Assembly: GCF_902459465.1 (NCBI RefSeq)
Contig: NC_047068.1
Coordinates: 7,068,001 to 7,132,000, forward strand
Reading direction: 5' to 3'
DNA length: 64,000 bases
Source of the DNA: Asterias rubens
Lineage: Eukaryota > Echinodermata > Asteroidea > Forcipulatida > Asteriidae
The notes below the pieces were generated by a model. The model saw nothing but the letters and a program-made list of their open reading frames with translations. It was not told the DNA's origin and searched no databases. The position numbers and the translations under genes are program-made. Position 1 is the first letter of the stretch. The number at the start of each line of letters is the position of its first letter. Positions 44,101 to 56,580 of the stretch are shown piece after piece.

Positions 44101-47100
44101 ACGAGCGTCATAAACCTCTATAACACACATAATGTATATGCAACAGTCACAGTGCGAGCCTACGTTCATATTGACACCCTCACACATTTTTGGGATCGAT
44201 GATGTGTGTACCGTCCCCGCAACTACAGTTGGAACGAACACCGACTTGATTTTAAGACTAAGGTCTGATAGTCTGTGACAATCACATTTCTTTGCGATGT
44301 TGATGGTGTTTTTTGTTGTTAAACAGTATAGAGCCCACTGGTAATAATTGTCTTTGCTAGTAGAAATGAATGTGTAGGCTACATTGATAGACTTTTCATT
44401 AAAGTGTCCACACAATGTATAAAGGGAGACTTTGAAACGCTAGGTGGCAGCAGACTTATCAGGAATTTTGGTATTTAGGTCTGGGGCCACTGATCTCGAT
44501 CAGTAGTTTGAGCCACTGATCTCTGCTTTTCAGTGATCGGAGCGTCCCGTGATCCCGGACTAACTGTTGCGACTGAATGACCACCAGCTTTGATGCTTGA
44601 TAGCTCAGATGGTAAAACACGTTAATCCGGAGTTCTCAGGTTCAAGTCCCGCTGTGGTAAATTTGTCTTTGATTAACCCACAAATAATGACTGTGGGAAA
44701 GTGCTAACTACACGATTAAGAGTTAATACACGTCGAAATGTGTGTTTGGTACACAGTCCATTTTAACCAAATTTGATCATTTAAATTTTCTCCTACAGTA
44801 TTTCGCCAGTGGATCGGCAGAAACCATGACCATCATTGAATCTAACAAAGAAAGATACCAGAAGCTCATGGGAACCCAAACGCAGTTGTCCCCCAACGAT
44901 GTCGTAACTCTTAACACTATGTACAAATGTTACTCCGGTATGTACGCAACAATTTTGCTTGATTAATAAACCTATGAGCATGTAATGCTGATTTAAGGCA
45001 AAGGTTTAAAGAGTTAGAAGGATACAAGAACAGTCACATGTGAAAATTCAGCTGAATACATACAGTCTTGTTTCCTCGGTAACATAAAGACCGTATTGCA
45101 TAACCCCTGTTATCGCAATGAAAATTTACATCATCAAAATCAATAGCAACAATACTGGAGCTCTTTTTTGAACTCTAAATAGAGTCTTCCTATACTTGTC
45201 ACCGACCACTAATTTAGGAACTCAACATATATTTGTTTTTGCGTACACAACAGTTGGTGACAGTGTAAGAACTTTGTGTTTTCCACGTTATCCACCATGT
45301 ACATAAATTGACAAACCTGTAGAGGTTTGAGATCGATCAGCCATCTGGGTGACGAGAAAAGAGTGAAAACCCGACTACACATCGACTAAAATTTAAAAAA
45401 ATTAAACAAAAATAAACGCTTACTGAGCGCGATAAGCTCCAATCCTGAAATAAGTTGTATTTATTTCTCATCAAATATTACATTTCAGACATAAATATTT
45501 CAATGGATATTTTCTACGATCATCATCATTGGACCGTGTAAGTTTTATGTAAATCTGTCACTAAGCCTATTTTTTCATGCCTACCAATTTTGTTATTCAT
45601 TTGGAATTTACTTTTTCTTGGCGAACAGACGGTATGGATGTCAACTGTGCACATGGTGGAGTTAAGAAGGCAAATGGTGATTGCTTCTGCGTGGAACCAT
45701 TCACAGGGAGTAATTGTGAAGACGTCGACCCAGCATTAGGTAAACATGCTCTTTATTTGTTTGTTTTTGGTAAACGTGTAGAGCTATTTATATTGCTTTC
45801 AATGGGTAAACAAAATGGGATGTCAGACAACTCGCCCGTTGGACAACTCGGACCATTCGGACAACCCGACGGTTGAGACAACTCGACTGTTCGGACAATG
45901 GTCGAGTTGTCTGAACTGTTGGGCTGTCCGAACGGTCGAACTGTCCGAACGGTCGAGTTGTCCGACGGACGAGTTGTCTGAACACCTGTAAGTGGTACCA
46001 ACGGACCATTAAAACATGGCCTAGGCTTTAATGACGTATATGCCGCAAACGAATACGACCAAGTATAAGACCAAACTATAAACAAAAGTAAACTTGCGGG
46101 TACCATGTAATAATTTTGTTTTGAGGGAGTAGGCTCTAAAAAGAGTCAGTGTGGTATCAACGTTTCGTTCGAACAGTAGCATACTCTGCTCTCTTTTTTC
46201 TCTCCTGAAGACAAGCAGGGTATGCTGTTCGAAACTTCGAAACCAAGCCGGCTCTTTTCAGAGTTTACACTCACTCGGAAGAACAAGGTTGTACCCGCAA
46301 GTTTTAAACTATATAGATACTCATATATTATTCTTGATCCTTCACATCAAGTATATAAAGCTTCAAACACCACTTTAAAACAATCAACGTGGTTTGTGTT
46401 TAGGAAAAAGTAAAAAAAAAAAAAAGGGTAATCTTTACCCCTAAGCAAATTCATAAGTTTGTCTTCACTAATTTTGTGTACTTAAAAAATATAAAGTAGG
46501 CCTCTATTTTCTATTTCTCCTTCGCTCCCTTCTCTGCCCCCTCCTCCCCCACCCCATTACGCCACTGCAAAAACGTGAATTCTCAACGCAGAACTATTAT
46601 TTGTGTTTTGCAGGAGTTATTGTAGAGGTTGAGGGTGAATCGTTTGTCGAATCGCCCAACTTTCCCTCGAACTACCCCGTCAACCAGAAAACGTTCATTG
46701 TCTTGCAGGTATGTAAATAACACTCTTGGTTCAGGAAAATGTCCCCATCTCTCTGTATTATGAGTGGCCAGCGCGCCGTATCGCCCACCAGCGTCGCGTG
46801 AGATTCTCCCATAGATGGATTCTAGATTTCCAGGCGTCAACCGAAAAAGTGTTTTAGGTCCAAAAGCTAGTCAAGCTCTATTGATGATTGGATGTAGCAA
46901 AACACTGACTGAGCATTACAGGTTAGCTGTTATTACGTCTTAAAGGCACTGGACACCACTAATTACTCAAAATAGTTATTAGCAAATAAAAAACCTTACT
47001 TGGTAGTGAGCAATGTAGATCTGTTGATAGTATACAACAATGTGAGAAACGACCCCCTCTGAAGTAATGTAGTTTTCTCACTAAAGAATCTGGGCTGAGA

Positions 47101-49515
47101 GCACACAACTGCGTGCGACAAAGGTGTTTATCTTCCACTATTCTCTCGCAACTTCGATGACAATTCAAATTGTCCACATGTTTTTCGTTTTATGAAAAGT
47201 ATGTTGAGATACACCAAGTGAGAAGACTGGTTTTGACAATAACTGAAGATGTCCAGTGCCTTGTGAAACAAAATGTGTACAAACTGTTTTTAGGGTTGGT
47301 GGGTCATAGCAAATTTTTTCGAATAAATAATGCGACGGAAATCATGTTTAAATGTTGAAAGCTCTTATGAGTTTTTCAAGGCACTAAATACCTTAATTTG
47401 CTTCCAATATTTCGCAGTGCCCAGCAGGAAAACGTTGAGCATCAAATTCCTTGCATTCCAAGTCGAACAGTACGGCACGGATGTGGCTACGATTGGGTTG
47501 ATATTCGCATCGAAGATGGACAAATCTACGGTATCAAGTAAGCTGTTTTTGAAGGCATTTCTAACCATCTGTTCCTTTTGATATACACACATCTGAGCTT
47601 TACGCCTTTTTCTTTAAAGGCAGTGGACACTATTGGTAATTACTCAAAATAATTATTGGCATAAAACCTTACTTGGAAACGAGTAATGGGGAGAGATTGA
47701 AGGTATAAAACATTGTTAGAAACAGCTCCCTCTGAAGTGACCTAGGTTTGGAGAAAGAAGTAATTTTCCACGAATTTGATTTCGAGACCTCAAGCTTAGA
47801 ACTTGAGGTCTCGAAATCAAGCAGCTGAAAGCACACAACTTCGTGTGACAAGGGTGTTTTTTCTTTCATTTTTTTTCTCGCAATTCCGACGACCGATCGA
47901 GCTCAAATTTTCACAGGTTTGTTATTTTATGCATATGTTGAGATACACCAAGTGAGAAGACTGCTCTTTAGTGTACCAATAGTGTACACTGTCTTTAAAC
48001 TTTTTAGATTTAGTCGTCTGATTGTCACCTTGCAACAGAAGCTTAAATTGCCCCTTGTCATAAATTTACATAGGTAATTTATCTCAGAAGCACGGATTAT
48101 TTGCTTGAAAACACGGAATTCAAATAATATTTTCTGAAACTCAAAGTTCAATGATAAGGTTTCTCGGAATCTCTGACATGTCTGACTTCCAATGATAATT
48201 TGGAAACAAGGTACTCAAAGATTAAACGGAATCCAAAGATAAGATATCAAACACGGAATTCTTAGATAATTATAGTGTATCTCGGAAACTCGGAATTTAA
48301 CGATTAGGTAATTCCAAATTAGAGAGATAACTTTTCCTTAAATTCCGTGTTTTTCTACCTTATCATTGAATTCCATGTTAACTTTCCTTGTAGATACCTC
48401 ATCTTGGAATTCTGTGTTTCATAGATACCTTGATCTCTTAATTCCGTGCTTACGAAATACCATAATTGATTCCTTATTTCGAACCCACACTCTGCTGACA
48501 CCGGAGTTCGAGTTCGGTGCTCTAAACCGCTCGGTCACGACAATTAATGGGGAGAAAACAGAGAGCCGGCCTCATTATGTTCTGTAAATAGGGCAGACCC
48601 TCAAAATATTCCATTCTAAAGAGCTGGTTTGAAACCCCAAGAAATGGGTTCGAGTGTAAAAAACAACAACAATATTGTGACCTGGGGATTGTTGACTTCC
48701 AGCATGAGGTGAACCGGAGTTTTTGTTAACCCCGTTTTACACTGTACAAATTTCAGCCCTCCTCCGATCGGGTAGCATGCTCTGGCCGGATAGAAATCAA
48801 CCCAGGAACCATGGTTGAAAATATCAATTCGGATCGAAATTGCATTTTTCAGCGTGACCCGTTATACGGTTCACGCATTATAGCCAGTTCACGTAAAGCC
48901 CGCGTGAATGTTGCTCTGGGTGCGTTCGTTTAGCTTCCCTGGTTCGACCCCGGTGTGTGGCGGGTGTTTTTTTCAGGACGAACGTGGGCAATGGGAGACT
49001 TCGGAACGCTAGGTGGCAGCAGACTTACCAGGTAAATGTCCATTGTTTACGTAGTTCTGAGCGTGCGCACATGACCGAGAACAATGGATTTTACCTGGTA
49101 AGTCTGCTGCCACCAAGCGTCCCAAAAGTCTCCCATTATCTGCACACGTTCGTCCTGGAATAAAACCCCACCACACACCGGGGCCGACCCAAGGAAGCTA
49201 AACGAACGCACCCTCTGATCCGTGTCGAAAAGAAGCGAGACTGAACCGGAAAGGACCCATGTGGGTTTCAATGCGGTTCGAAATGGAGGTAGTGTGAAAA
49301 GGCCTTTAGGCCCTGAAATAAATGGACCTATTTGCCGGGAGTGTAGGGACATGAAATGTACATTTTTGTTTTTATTTTGCCTTTTCTATAGATATTGCGG
49401 AAATGATTTGCTAGATGACACTCTTGTGTCAGAAACCAACTTCATGGTGTTCAAATTTGTCACGAACGGGTCGTGGGAGTATGAAGGTTATGAGGACGAA
49501 GTCACATGTATCTAA
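41113..49515 (+). CDS. Secreted astacin metalloprotease, astacin-EGF-CUB (copy B, first exon missing)
   Basis: Nine exons: 41113-41230, 41886-42024, 42520-42589, 43813-44007, 44799-44937, 45629-45739, 46614-46708, 47418-47537 and 49392-49515. The signal-peptide exon expected before 41113 would fall in or beyond the N gap. The zinc signature HELFHSLGRYHEQSRNDRD and SIMHY are unchanged from copy A, and exons 41886-42024 and 42520-42589 are identical to it. Other exons differ mainly by replacements: I to E, T to E, T to K in the helix after the zinc site; G to N, L to R, N to K, S to K in the next exon; Y to E, G to S in the CUB. The 47418-47537 exon lacks two bases relative to copy A (in CGTGTGAGC and CACGGGATG), shifting the frame. 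The last exon is intact with stop TAA 49513-49515. Confidence 0.85.
41630..41862. mobile_element. Truncated TTAA-type MITE, copy B
   Basis: Equivalent of 25548-25782, ending just before the exon at 41886. Confidence 0.7.
43254..43426. repeat. 173-bp palindrome, copy B
   Basis: Same sequence as 27176-27348, with no difference that I can see. Confidence 0.9.
45824..45980. repeat. Foldback array of GTCGAGTTGTC motifs, copy B
   Basis: Equivalent of 30281-30437 with a few substitutions, some of which (for example GATAATTCGG versus GACCATTCGG) alter stem pairing. Confidence 0.85.
46940..47268. mobile_element. TTAA-type MITE specific to copy B
   Basis: It starts TTAAAGGCACTGGACACCAC and carries the family words GAGAAACGACCCCCTCTGAAG and GAGATACACCAAGTGAGAAG. 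It ends near GTCCAGTGCCTT without a clear right TTAA. It occupies the intron where copy A has the CGTCGCA arrays. Confidence 0.7.
47614..47998. mobile_element. TTAA-flanked foldback MITE, copy B
   Basis: Identical, as far as I can see, to 31992-32376. Confidence 0.85.
48918..49213. repeat. Foldback with CTCF-like motifs, copy B
   Basis: Equivalent of 33296-33591, effectively identical. Confidence 0.85.
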
Positions 49516-49575
49516 GTATAGTACACCACGAGCCTGTGTAACCACGATTTGGAACAACAACAACAACAACAACGG

Positions 49576-49609
<34 letters not shown>

Positions 49610-52600
49610 AACAACAACAACAACAAAAACAACGCATATTTACGCTATGACAGAGAGTGTAACCGTGACACTTTCATCAGCACAGATCGATTATTAAAAA
49701 ACGTATCGCAATTTTTCTTTTTATCATGGAAACACTAACAAATGGTTAAAACTGTTGATGATTCTGTCAACAAAGTGCCCAATAATCTACAATTAATATA
49801 AATCTCCTATTAAAAGCTATACACCCTCTTATCCAAGCAGGTATATATACAATATTGATCAACGGTGTTGGTATCAAATGTTGTATAAAGGAATTGGAAG
49901 CGCTGACAATATTCGCAGGGACAGTGTTCATGTTTTTGTGTGTTCAATAATACACAGTGACAAAGAGTTCTCTTCAATGTTTTGGTTGCAACGAACCTGA
50001 ATCAGCTGTTTTTACATAAGATACAATTTTCTCGACTATGACTTCATTTTTGTATTCAGAAAAAAATGGTTCTAGTATAATAATATGATCAACTTCATAA
50101 TAAGTAAATTTTCAGACTAAAATTAAACAATGATGTTTTTATCCTCACCAACTTGTAGGTCTGTAATGCCTTTAACCAATAACCAAGCTACCGAGTGCAT
50201 TGCTGTGATTATTGTAACGTTGGTTGTTGTTGTAGTTATGTTTAACATAAGTCTAGAAATGTTTGCTAGGTTTGGCAGAATATGCTTTCAAAAGTTGTGC
50301 TTCTTATGTATGTATAATATTATAGAATATACGCCAATGGTAAGGTGTAAACTTGAGATGCTGTTTTCGCAGAAAGGACGTTATGCAGAGAAAAGATGAT
50401 CAGAAAAAGGGGAAAACAGGATTTTGCATAATTTTACAGGTCTATAAGTAGGTCTAAGCACTATAATATGCTGTGTAGTGTACTGGGCCCAATTTAATAA
50501 AGCTGTTAAGCAAAACAAATGGCTAAGCACGGACAACTCTTGCTCAGCAGAAATAGGTTTCCAGCCAAAATACCTTAAGTATACTGACCTATGCTCATTT
50601 TTGCCCCGCAGAGAAACTTGCTAAGCACACTTTGCTGCTTAACATCGTTATATAAAATTGGGCCATGATAACTTAAAACACAGTAAACATGTAGGTCCTA
50701 AGATACAGATAAAAGTCAAAGCCCGTGTGTAGTGAATGCAAGCTTTTTAACGGATTGTGATGTCAGAATCAAGAAACCCAAAAGACATTTCAAAATGTAT
50801 AGGGCCTCTTTTGTTTTAGTTTCGGTGTTTCCAAAGCTCTATGGCTTTTGGGTGAGGATTATTTTTCTTCTGAAATCAAGTATAAAATTGCTTTCAAAAA
50901 GGAAAATCAATAGTAAACGAATTTGTCGAATGGCTAAAAACAAATCAAAACTTAACAAAATAATTATCAATATAAAACTTGAATTGTTTTCATCTCATAC
51001 AATAGTCGTCAGCTAAACTGAAGGTCTCATTTAAATTTGCCCCTCTCTCTCCTCGCACTTTATTCAATTTAACGGCTGTTTGCTGACCCTCTGACAGCGG
51101 TAGATAGAAAAAGCATTCCAAATTAGTGTGTAATAACAATGTTCTTAAAAATTTAGGCTATAAATATTAAAATAATGTTAACTTGCTTAGAACGCTTTTG
51201 TAGCTGCTGATAGAAAAATAAAATAATTTCTACAGCAGAGGTTTGTGATAACTAACATGACATTTTGGTAAAAAGTATCTTCAAATGTTTTGTCGAAATG
51301 ATCAAAGATTATTTTTTTTCAATAATGATATTGAAAAATGAGTTTTTCAATCGCAAACACCTTAGCTGGTATAAATTTTCTTGTTATCACATATCTCTTC
51401 TGTAGTGTAGTTTAAAATGCATCACAAAACAAGCTTGTCAATGTCAATGCTATGAGTTGTATGGTCTAAACCTTGTTCCCACGAGATCCAGCCCTGGTTT
51501 TACAGGTAACTGTTATGATGTGATGACTTCAGGTGAATGGGAGACTTTTGGACGCGAGGTGGCAGCAGACTTACCAGGTATATTTCCATTGTTTACGTAG
51601 TTCTAACAGAGAACAATGGATTTTACCTGGTAAGTCTGCTGCCACCAAGCGTCTCAAAAGTCTCCCATTCACCTGAAGTCATCACATCATAAATCTTGCG
51701 CCAGGGGTCAGAGTCCCTTCATGTCACCATGCACTGCACATGTGGTCACCTAGGTCCAGAACTTGCAATCGCAATGTTGTTGGTTCGATTCCTACCAAGC
51801 TAGCCGCTGATTTCACAATGACTATAGAATAAGTGTTTTAAACATTGACTATTCTGAACGGCTACTTAAAGGAACGTAACAGAATTGGTAAGAAACACAA
51901 ATCGTGAAGATCACAGATTAATTTTACATGAAACTTACACAGTCTAATGATGATGGTAGTTGAAAACATCCCTTGAAATATTTCTATCTGAAATGTCATA
52001 AAAAATTTGAAGAGAAATAAGTGATCTAACTTCGCGAATGGAATTTATCGCTCAGAGAGCGTTTTGTTCATTTTTATTTTGGCACCAATTCAGTGCAAAA
52101 TTTGTGATCGGTTTTCACTATTCTCTGGTGACTCAGATGGCCGATCGATCTCAAACTTCTATAGGTTTGTCAGTTTATGTATATGGCGGATTACATCAAG
52201 TGCTTACACATTGTCAGCAACTATTTTGTTAGCAAAAAACAATTCTGTAATTTCCTTTAAGTTTTCACTCTCAATGACCCCCCCCCCCCACCCCAAACAA
52301 AAAAGGTAGACAAATCAAAGAAAGTGTGGACTCATATTGACCCAGCATTGTCTTTATTGGCTCTTGCTCAGATGGCCCTGGGGTCGATTTCACAAAAAAA
52401 TCTGCACAACAATTTTTGCAAACTGGGCCCTGGAAGTTTCCCCAACAGCGCCCGCTATTGGTAATGTGCGCTGCGGAGTGGGGGCCGCGATAGTGAAAAA
52501 CAACGTCTTGCACAGAGACTAGCGTGTGGCCAGACCAGACCGCAGCATGGGTTCAAGCATGCAAGACGTTGGGCTAGACCATGGAGGTAGGCAGGACCAT

Positions 52601-53918
52601 TGATCTTCAGTTTAATGGATATCAATGGGCTCTAGACTTAAATGCATCTGTGCTTATTATTGCCTGAAATAGCGCCCTCCAACGGCCGCGGCGTTTTTGA
52701 TCGCCAACCTGTGGGAGAGTTTTTCAGGGCTGATGCTGATATAACCACAATCTCAGACTTGACACCAAGTCTAGCGTTTGGCACGCGCACTGAGAGCCCC
52801 ACATGGTGTTTTGTTTGTTTACGTTCGCATGCTGAGCACTCGAGCAGTATCATTTTGGACTGCGCAATAAATAGTAGTTAGTACATTGACCTCTTGACAA
52901 AGGATGCGTCCGATGAATTTTGCAGAGAATGCTGCATTGTTCACGAAGAAGTAGCTGGGGACCGGGTGTTTTTTTGTGGACAGCTAAGTCCTGATGGATA
53001 GCTAAGTCCTGAGTGAGAGGTGAGTCGATCGACACATCTATTTAGAATTAGATCATCCATTTGATGTACGATTCATACATGGTCAATAATCATGAAGAAT
53101 AACTGAAATCAAGAGTGCTTAATCTATGCATACATACACATAGCCCACCTTGTTGAGCTGTTCATGGCTCCGGTTTTAACATCGGTCTCATAACTGTCGC
53201 CAATGAGACCAATGTTAAAAGCGGAGACATTCACAGCTCAACAAGGTCTGACATTCAGATCTTGGAGCGCCTGGGCTATGTGTATGTTACTTTGTTAGCC
53301 CGAATGTCAGACATCTCGTCCGTCGGACAGCTCTATTTAGAAGATTTACTCTTATTTACTTTATTACCAACAACAATAACAACTCGATCATGTATGGTAC
53401 CAAAATAATGAAAATGCGGGGTCATGGTAAACAAGAAACGGAAAAAGTATCAATTATCCGTTTGCCCGGATATTAAACCTATTGTCCTATTATCCTTTTC
53501 ATCTTATCCCACCATAATATACCCAACCCCAGGGAACGCCTGTGCATCATTGTCAAGTCAATAGTCAGTACATCCGTCCAGCCCCAGGCCACTATTTGCC
53601 CCTCCCGCGCTGAGCCCCCCTCACGGCCATCCGTCGACTTGTCTTGACCCTAAGTCGAGTTGTCTGACAGATCATCTGTCGAGTTGTCCGATCGGAAGAG
53701 TTGTCTGGTCTCCCTAGAACTACATGTTTTGAGGTTTGTTTGGCTATCGACTCCGCGAACCTCATAGGTTGGCATGACCAATGGAGATGACTTAACCAAT
53801 GGAAATGGAGATGGAGAAGAACCGATTTACATGTCTCACAACACAAACGGGGGGGGGGGGGCTGGCATTTGACAGAAAAAGTTAAATCGATAAAAAACTG
53901 AGGAGTGCAGATTCTTAC
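49516..53918. other. Spacer downstream of astacin B, no clear gene
   Basis: Repeats the content of 33892-38259: CAA microsatellite 49553-49627, foldbacks at 50485-50664 and 53133-53286, and the foldback at 51513-51692. Compared with copy A it has fewer one-base deletions, so it appears to be the better-resolved version. Confidence 0.55.
51513..51692. repeat. Foldback with inverted GAGGTGGCAGCAG motifs, copy B
   Basis: Clean version of 35879-36059: ACGCGAGGTGGCAGCAG on the left arm and CTGCTGCCACCAAGCGT on the right. Confidence 0.85.
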
Positions 53919-54241
53919 CGCTGAATGTTGCAGTAATTCTGGCACGCATTCCTATTTCGTTGCCACTGAAGTCTTCTATAAATCTGTGCCCTTCTTCTCG
54001 ATCATGAAGCCATGGAGGTAGAAAAGATGAAACTTACTGATCGAATGCTGCGTATTCCTAGAACTATGGGGTTCCGGCTGCTTGGATCTTGAAATGCGAT
54101 ATAAGTACCCCATACCCACTGCTTTGAAAATGTTTTGTAGTTCTTTGACAGGAGACAGAAGGTTTTTTTTCTCTCAAAATGTGGCCGGCAAGAATTCTAT
54201 TCGTTGTTCTGGGACTTCAGTTGAGCCCGGCATTGGAGTCA
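53919..54241 (-). CDS. Unidentified candidate exon (copy B)
   Basis: Equivalent of 38260-38582 with the same splice-like borders and the same later frame switch. In addition, an extra T in the run before GAGAGAAAA and one A fewer in that A run put a stop in the first part. It differs from copy A by one silent substitution. Probably not a working exon as assembled. Confidence 0.25.
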
Positions 54242-54660
54242 CTGAATAAACAAGAAAAGCTCACAGGTAAATATAAGTTATATTTCTAGTAATATTTGTG
54301 TACATTTTTTAATCGATCGGGAGGATTACAATCGCACCTCTGCTGTTGTTGATGGCTGGCGGTTTCGAATTTACATATACAAGTTAGACAATGCCCAATG
54401 CACAGCACACTTGCTCGCGTGTCTCCTGTCTGTCAGTTTGGGTGTCAAATAGGCTCAAAAGGATAATACATGGGTTTGACGCACCTCCGAAAAATGCCTG
54501 TCTACCATTTCTGCCCTTTTTGGTGAGTCCATCTCTTTTGTGCTTGTTTTGACACCTAAAATGGCAGACATGAGACGTGCATGTATCGACTCTGTGCAGT
54601 ATGCAACGGGTCTATTGTTACATTCAAATACTATTAACAGTGGCATTATTATGACAAACC

Positions 54661-54923
54661 CTAGTCTTGGTTCCAAGACGTTCCAGTTGTGTAGTCACGA
54701 ACCATGTAGTTGCGAAAACCTAGCCACTCTCCAAACTGCTCTATACGCCTCACGAACAACTTGCCACTAGAGAGCACTATCATTCCTGCAACCGTTCTCA
54801 GCGGTTCATGGTGTGATAGCGGTTACGAGAATGAGAGCGCCCTCTAGTGGCGAGTGGCTATTGGGGTGATAGCGGTTAGGTTTTCGCGACTACACAACTA
54901 GAGAGTCTTGGACCCAAGACTAG
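54661..54923. repeat. Foldback with full CTCF-consensus match, copy B
   Basis: Same as 39002-39264. The 15-base match is at 54836-54850 on the minus strand. Confidence 0.8.
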
Positions 54924-55464
54924 ACAAACCCATGCAGAGGTCGAATTTTACACTGGACAACAGGCCTGAGGTCAGTAGTTTTAGTGTCGGACCTATAAAC
55001 TCATGACTGGACAAGTCCAGTGGTCTTTGGTTTTTCAATTGAATAATAAACATCACTGTGTATAGGCCTTATATCTTGAACAAAAGTAATTTGTTTTCAA
55101 TTGTTTACTTTGTGTCTGATAAAATACCTTTCAAACTTTTGGGGATATATACACTGATACGTTTTTCAATAATCTCATTACTCCAAGGTGAAATGAGTAT
55201 CAAAATGATTTTTACTATCAAAAGCTGCTGTACTTCTAACCAAAATAAGCTTTTAAGCCATGAACTTTCAGAGTAATTACCAAACATAAACCTTCCCTCT
55301 ACTAATCGCTCGGCCACAAAAAAAGGACATCCATTTGGTTACCCTTACACAGATGTCTGTTCACAGTGTATCCGCAGTACTTTCTTGAGTCCTGTTAACA
55401 ACATCATAGGCATATAGGATTTGAGGCATTGCATGATGAGGTATCAATGTATATGTGGTTTGCG

Positions 55465-56252
55465 GTAACACCAAGTGTGTATCTACTTGCCAGGTAGAGT
55501 TTGTTCTTAGAGAACTGTCTTGCTATATTCTACTGCCGTGGAGTAGATAATCGGAGACTTCTCAGTTCTAAAAAGAACTGTCCTGCTTTTTAACTATTAC
55601 CAGGGCGGATGGTATAGAAAATAGACTGGACTACTACTTTAGCTTATAGGATTGTAATTAACTGTACTGCCGTGGACTCAGTTCTGAATTGATCTCAACG
55701 TTTCGACTAGCTTGCTCTAGTCATCGTTAGGAGACTGACTGGCAAGTAGATACAATGTTGCCAACAGTTGGGCACATTAGCCGACAATTTCAAGTGGAAC
55801 GAGTTGTGCGCCGCCATCACTGGCGAACGTTGGCAACCTTACGCGAACATACTTCTGAGGTGTCGGCGAGTGGTTTTTAAAATGGCAGATAATCAAACGG
55901 TATTATATTTTTGTCATAAACATATTTACCGTGTATATTCGATGGTTGATAATGCAGATTTGAAATATAAGTTGATAATATGATCAGACGAGAATATACA
56001 TACAGCAAAAACAAAATTCAACAAATTTTACATATGGTACGCGCCATCTTCGTTTCAGGGCGTCGCCATATTGACATCGCGTAGTGCACACCAATCATTG
56101 CAAAGATCAACAACGTTTGCGCAAACAGTTGCAGTATGTTTGCAGCTTAAAAAAGCATTTTACCAGATGAGAATTTATTTTACTAGACCAAAATCTTTGT
56201 GAGGAAAAACTTTCTACAAAGTTTACCATGAAAGCTGTTTTTTTTTTTTTTA
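55465..56252. repeat. Junction DNA between duplications, with Penelope-like repeat
   Basis: This stretch has no counterpart elsewhere in the window except for words shared with 8060-8290 (for example GTATCTACTTGCCAGG and AGTTCTAAAAAGAACTGTCC). It is flanked by CTACTTGCCAGG at 55492 and CTGGCAAGTAG at 55739, an inverted terminal pair. The rest (55760-56252) is unrecognised, with a run of T before the LINE tail. No ECSIT 5' exon was found here. Confidence 0.5.
55692..55735 (-). ncRNA. Hammerhead-ribozyme-like fold, probably degenerate
   Basis: On the minus strand: GTCTC (stem I 5'), CTAACGA (core, consensus CTGANGA), one extra T, stem II GACTAG-AGCAAG-CTAGTC, GAAA, then CGTT and GAGAT, which pairs with GTCTC as stem I 3'. 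The layout matches minimal type I hammerheads known from Penelope-like elements, with a putative cleavage site after GTT. The invariant G of the CTGA core is A here and one base bulges next to stem II, so activity is doubtful. Confidence 0.4.
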
Positions 56253-56580
56253 AACCAGCAAACTAGTGACTTGTCTGGTGCCATTTCCTTCTCTGTTACA
56301 GGGCCACGTTTGTGGAATGTTCTTCCGACCACCATAATGTTTTTATTGCTTTGTTCTCACCCCTTAAGTCAATTCTTGTTTGTTTTAAACTATGTATTTT
56401 TTTGCTTGATGTATTTTTTATCTTTTTGTTTTGTCTCATCTATAGGTTTCCCATACATTGTGTATATTGGATTTGCTTCTATTTCACTCCCTTTGCTAAG
56501 TGAATGTTATTATTTTAATTTGATTTCTTGCATTTATCTCTGTTTTTTTCTTCTTGAATATTTGTTGTAGGCCTGTACAC
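56253..56580 (+). mobile_element. LINE 3' end, copy B
   Basis: Same fragment as 1-300, with FSVTGPRLWNVLP visible. A poly-T run just upstream (56238-56251) is the left limit of visible homology. Confidence 0.55.

Larger units (their letters stand above)
39905..55464. repeat. Segmental duplication 2, copy B
   Basis: Aligns with 23820-39804. It lacks the 516-bp insertion of copy A, has a different MITE (46940-47268) in place of most of the CGTCGCA arrays, and ends at about 55464 where sequence absent from copy A begins. Confidence 0.95.
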
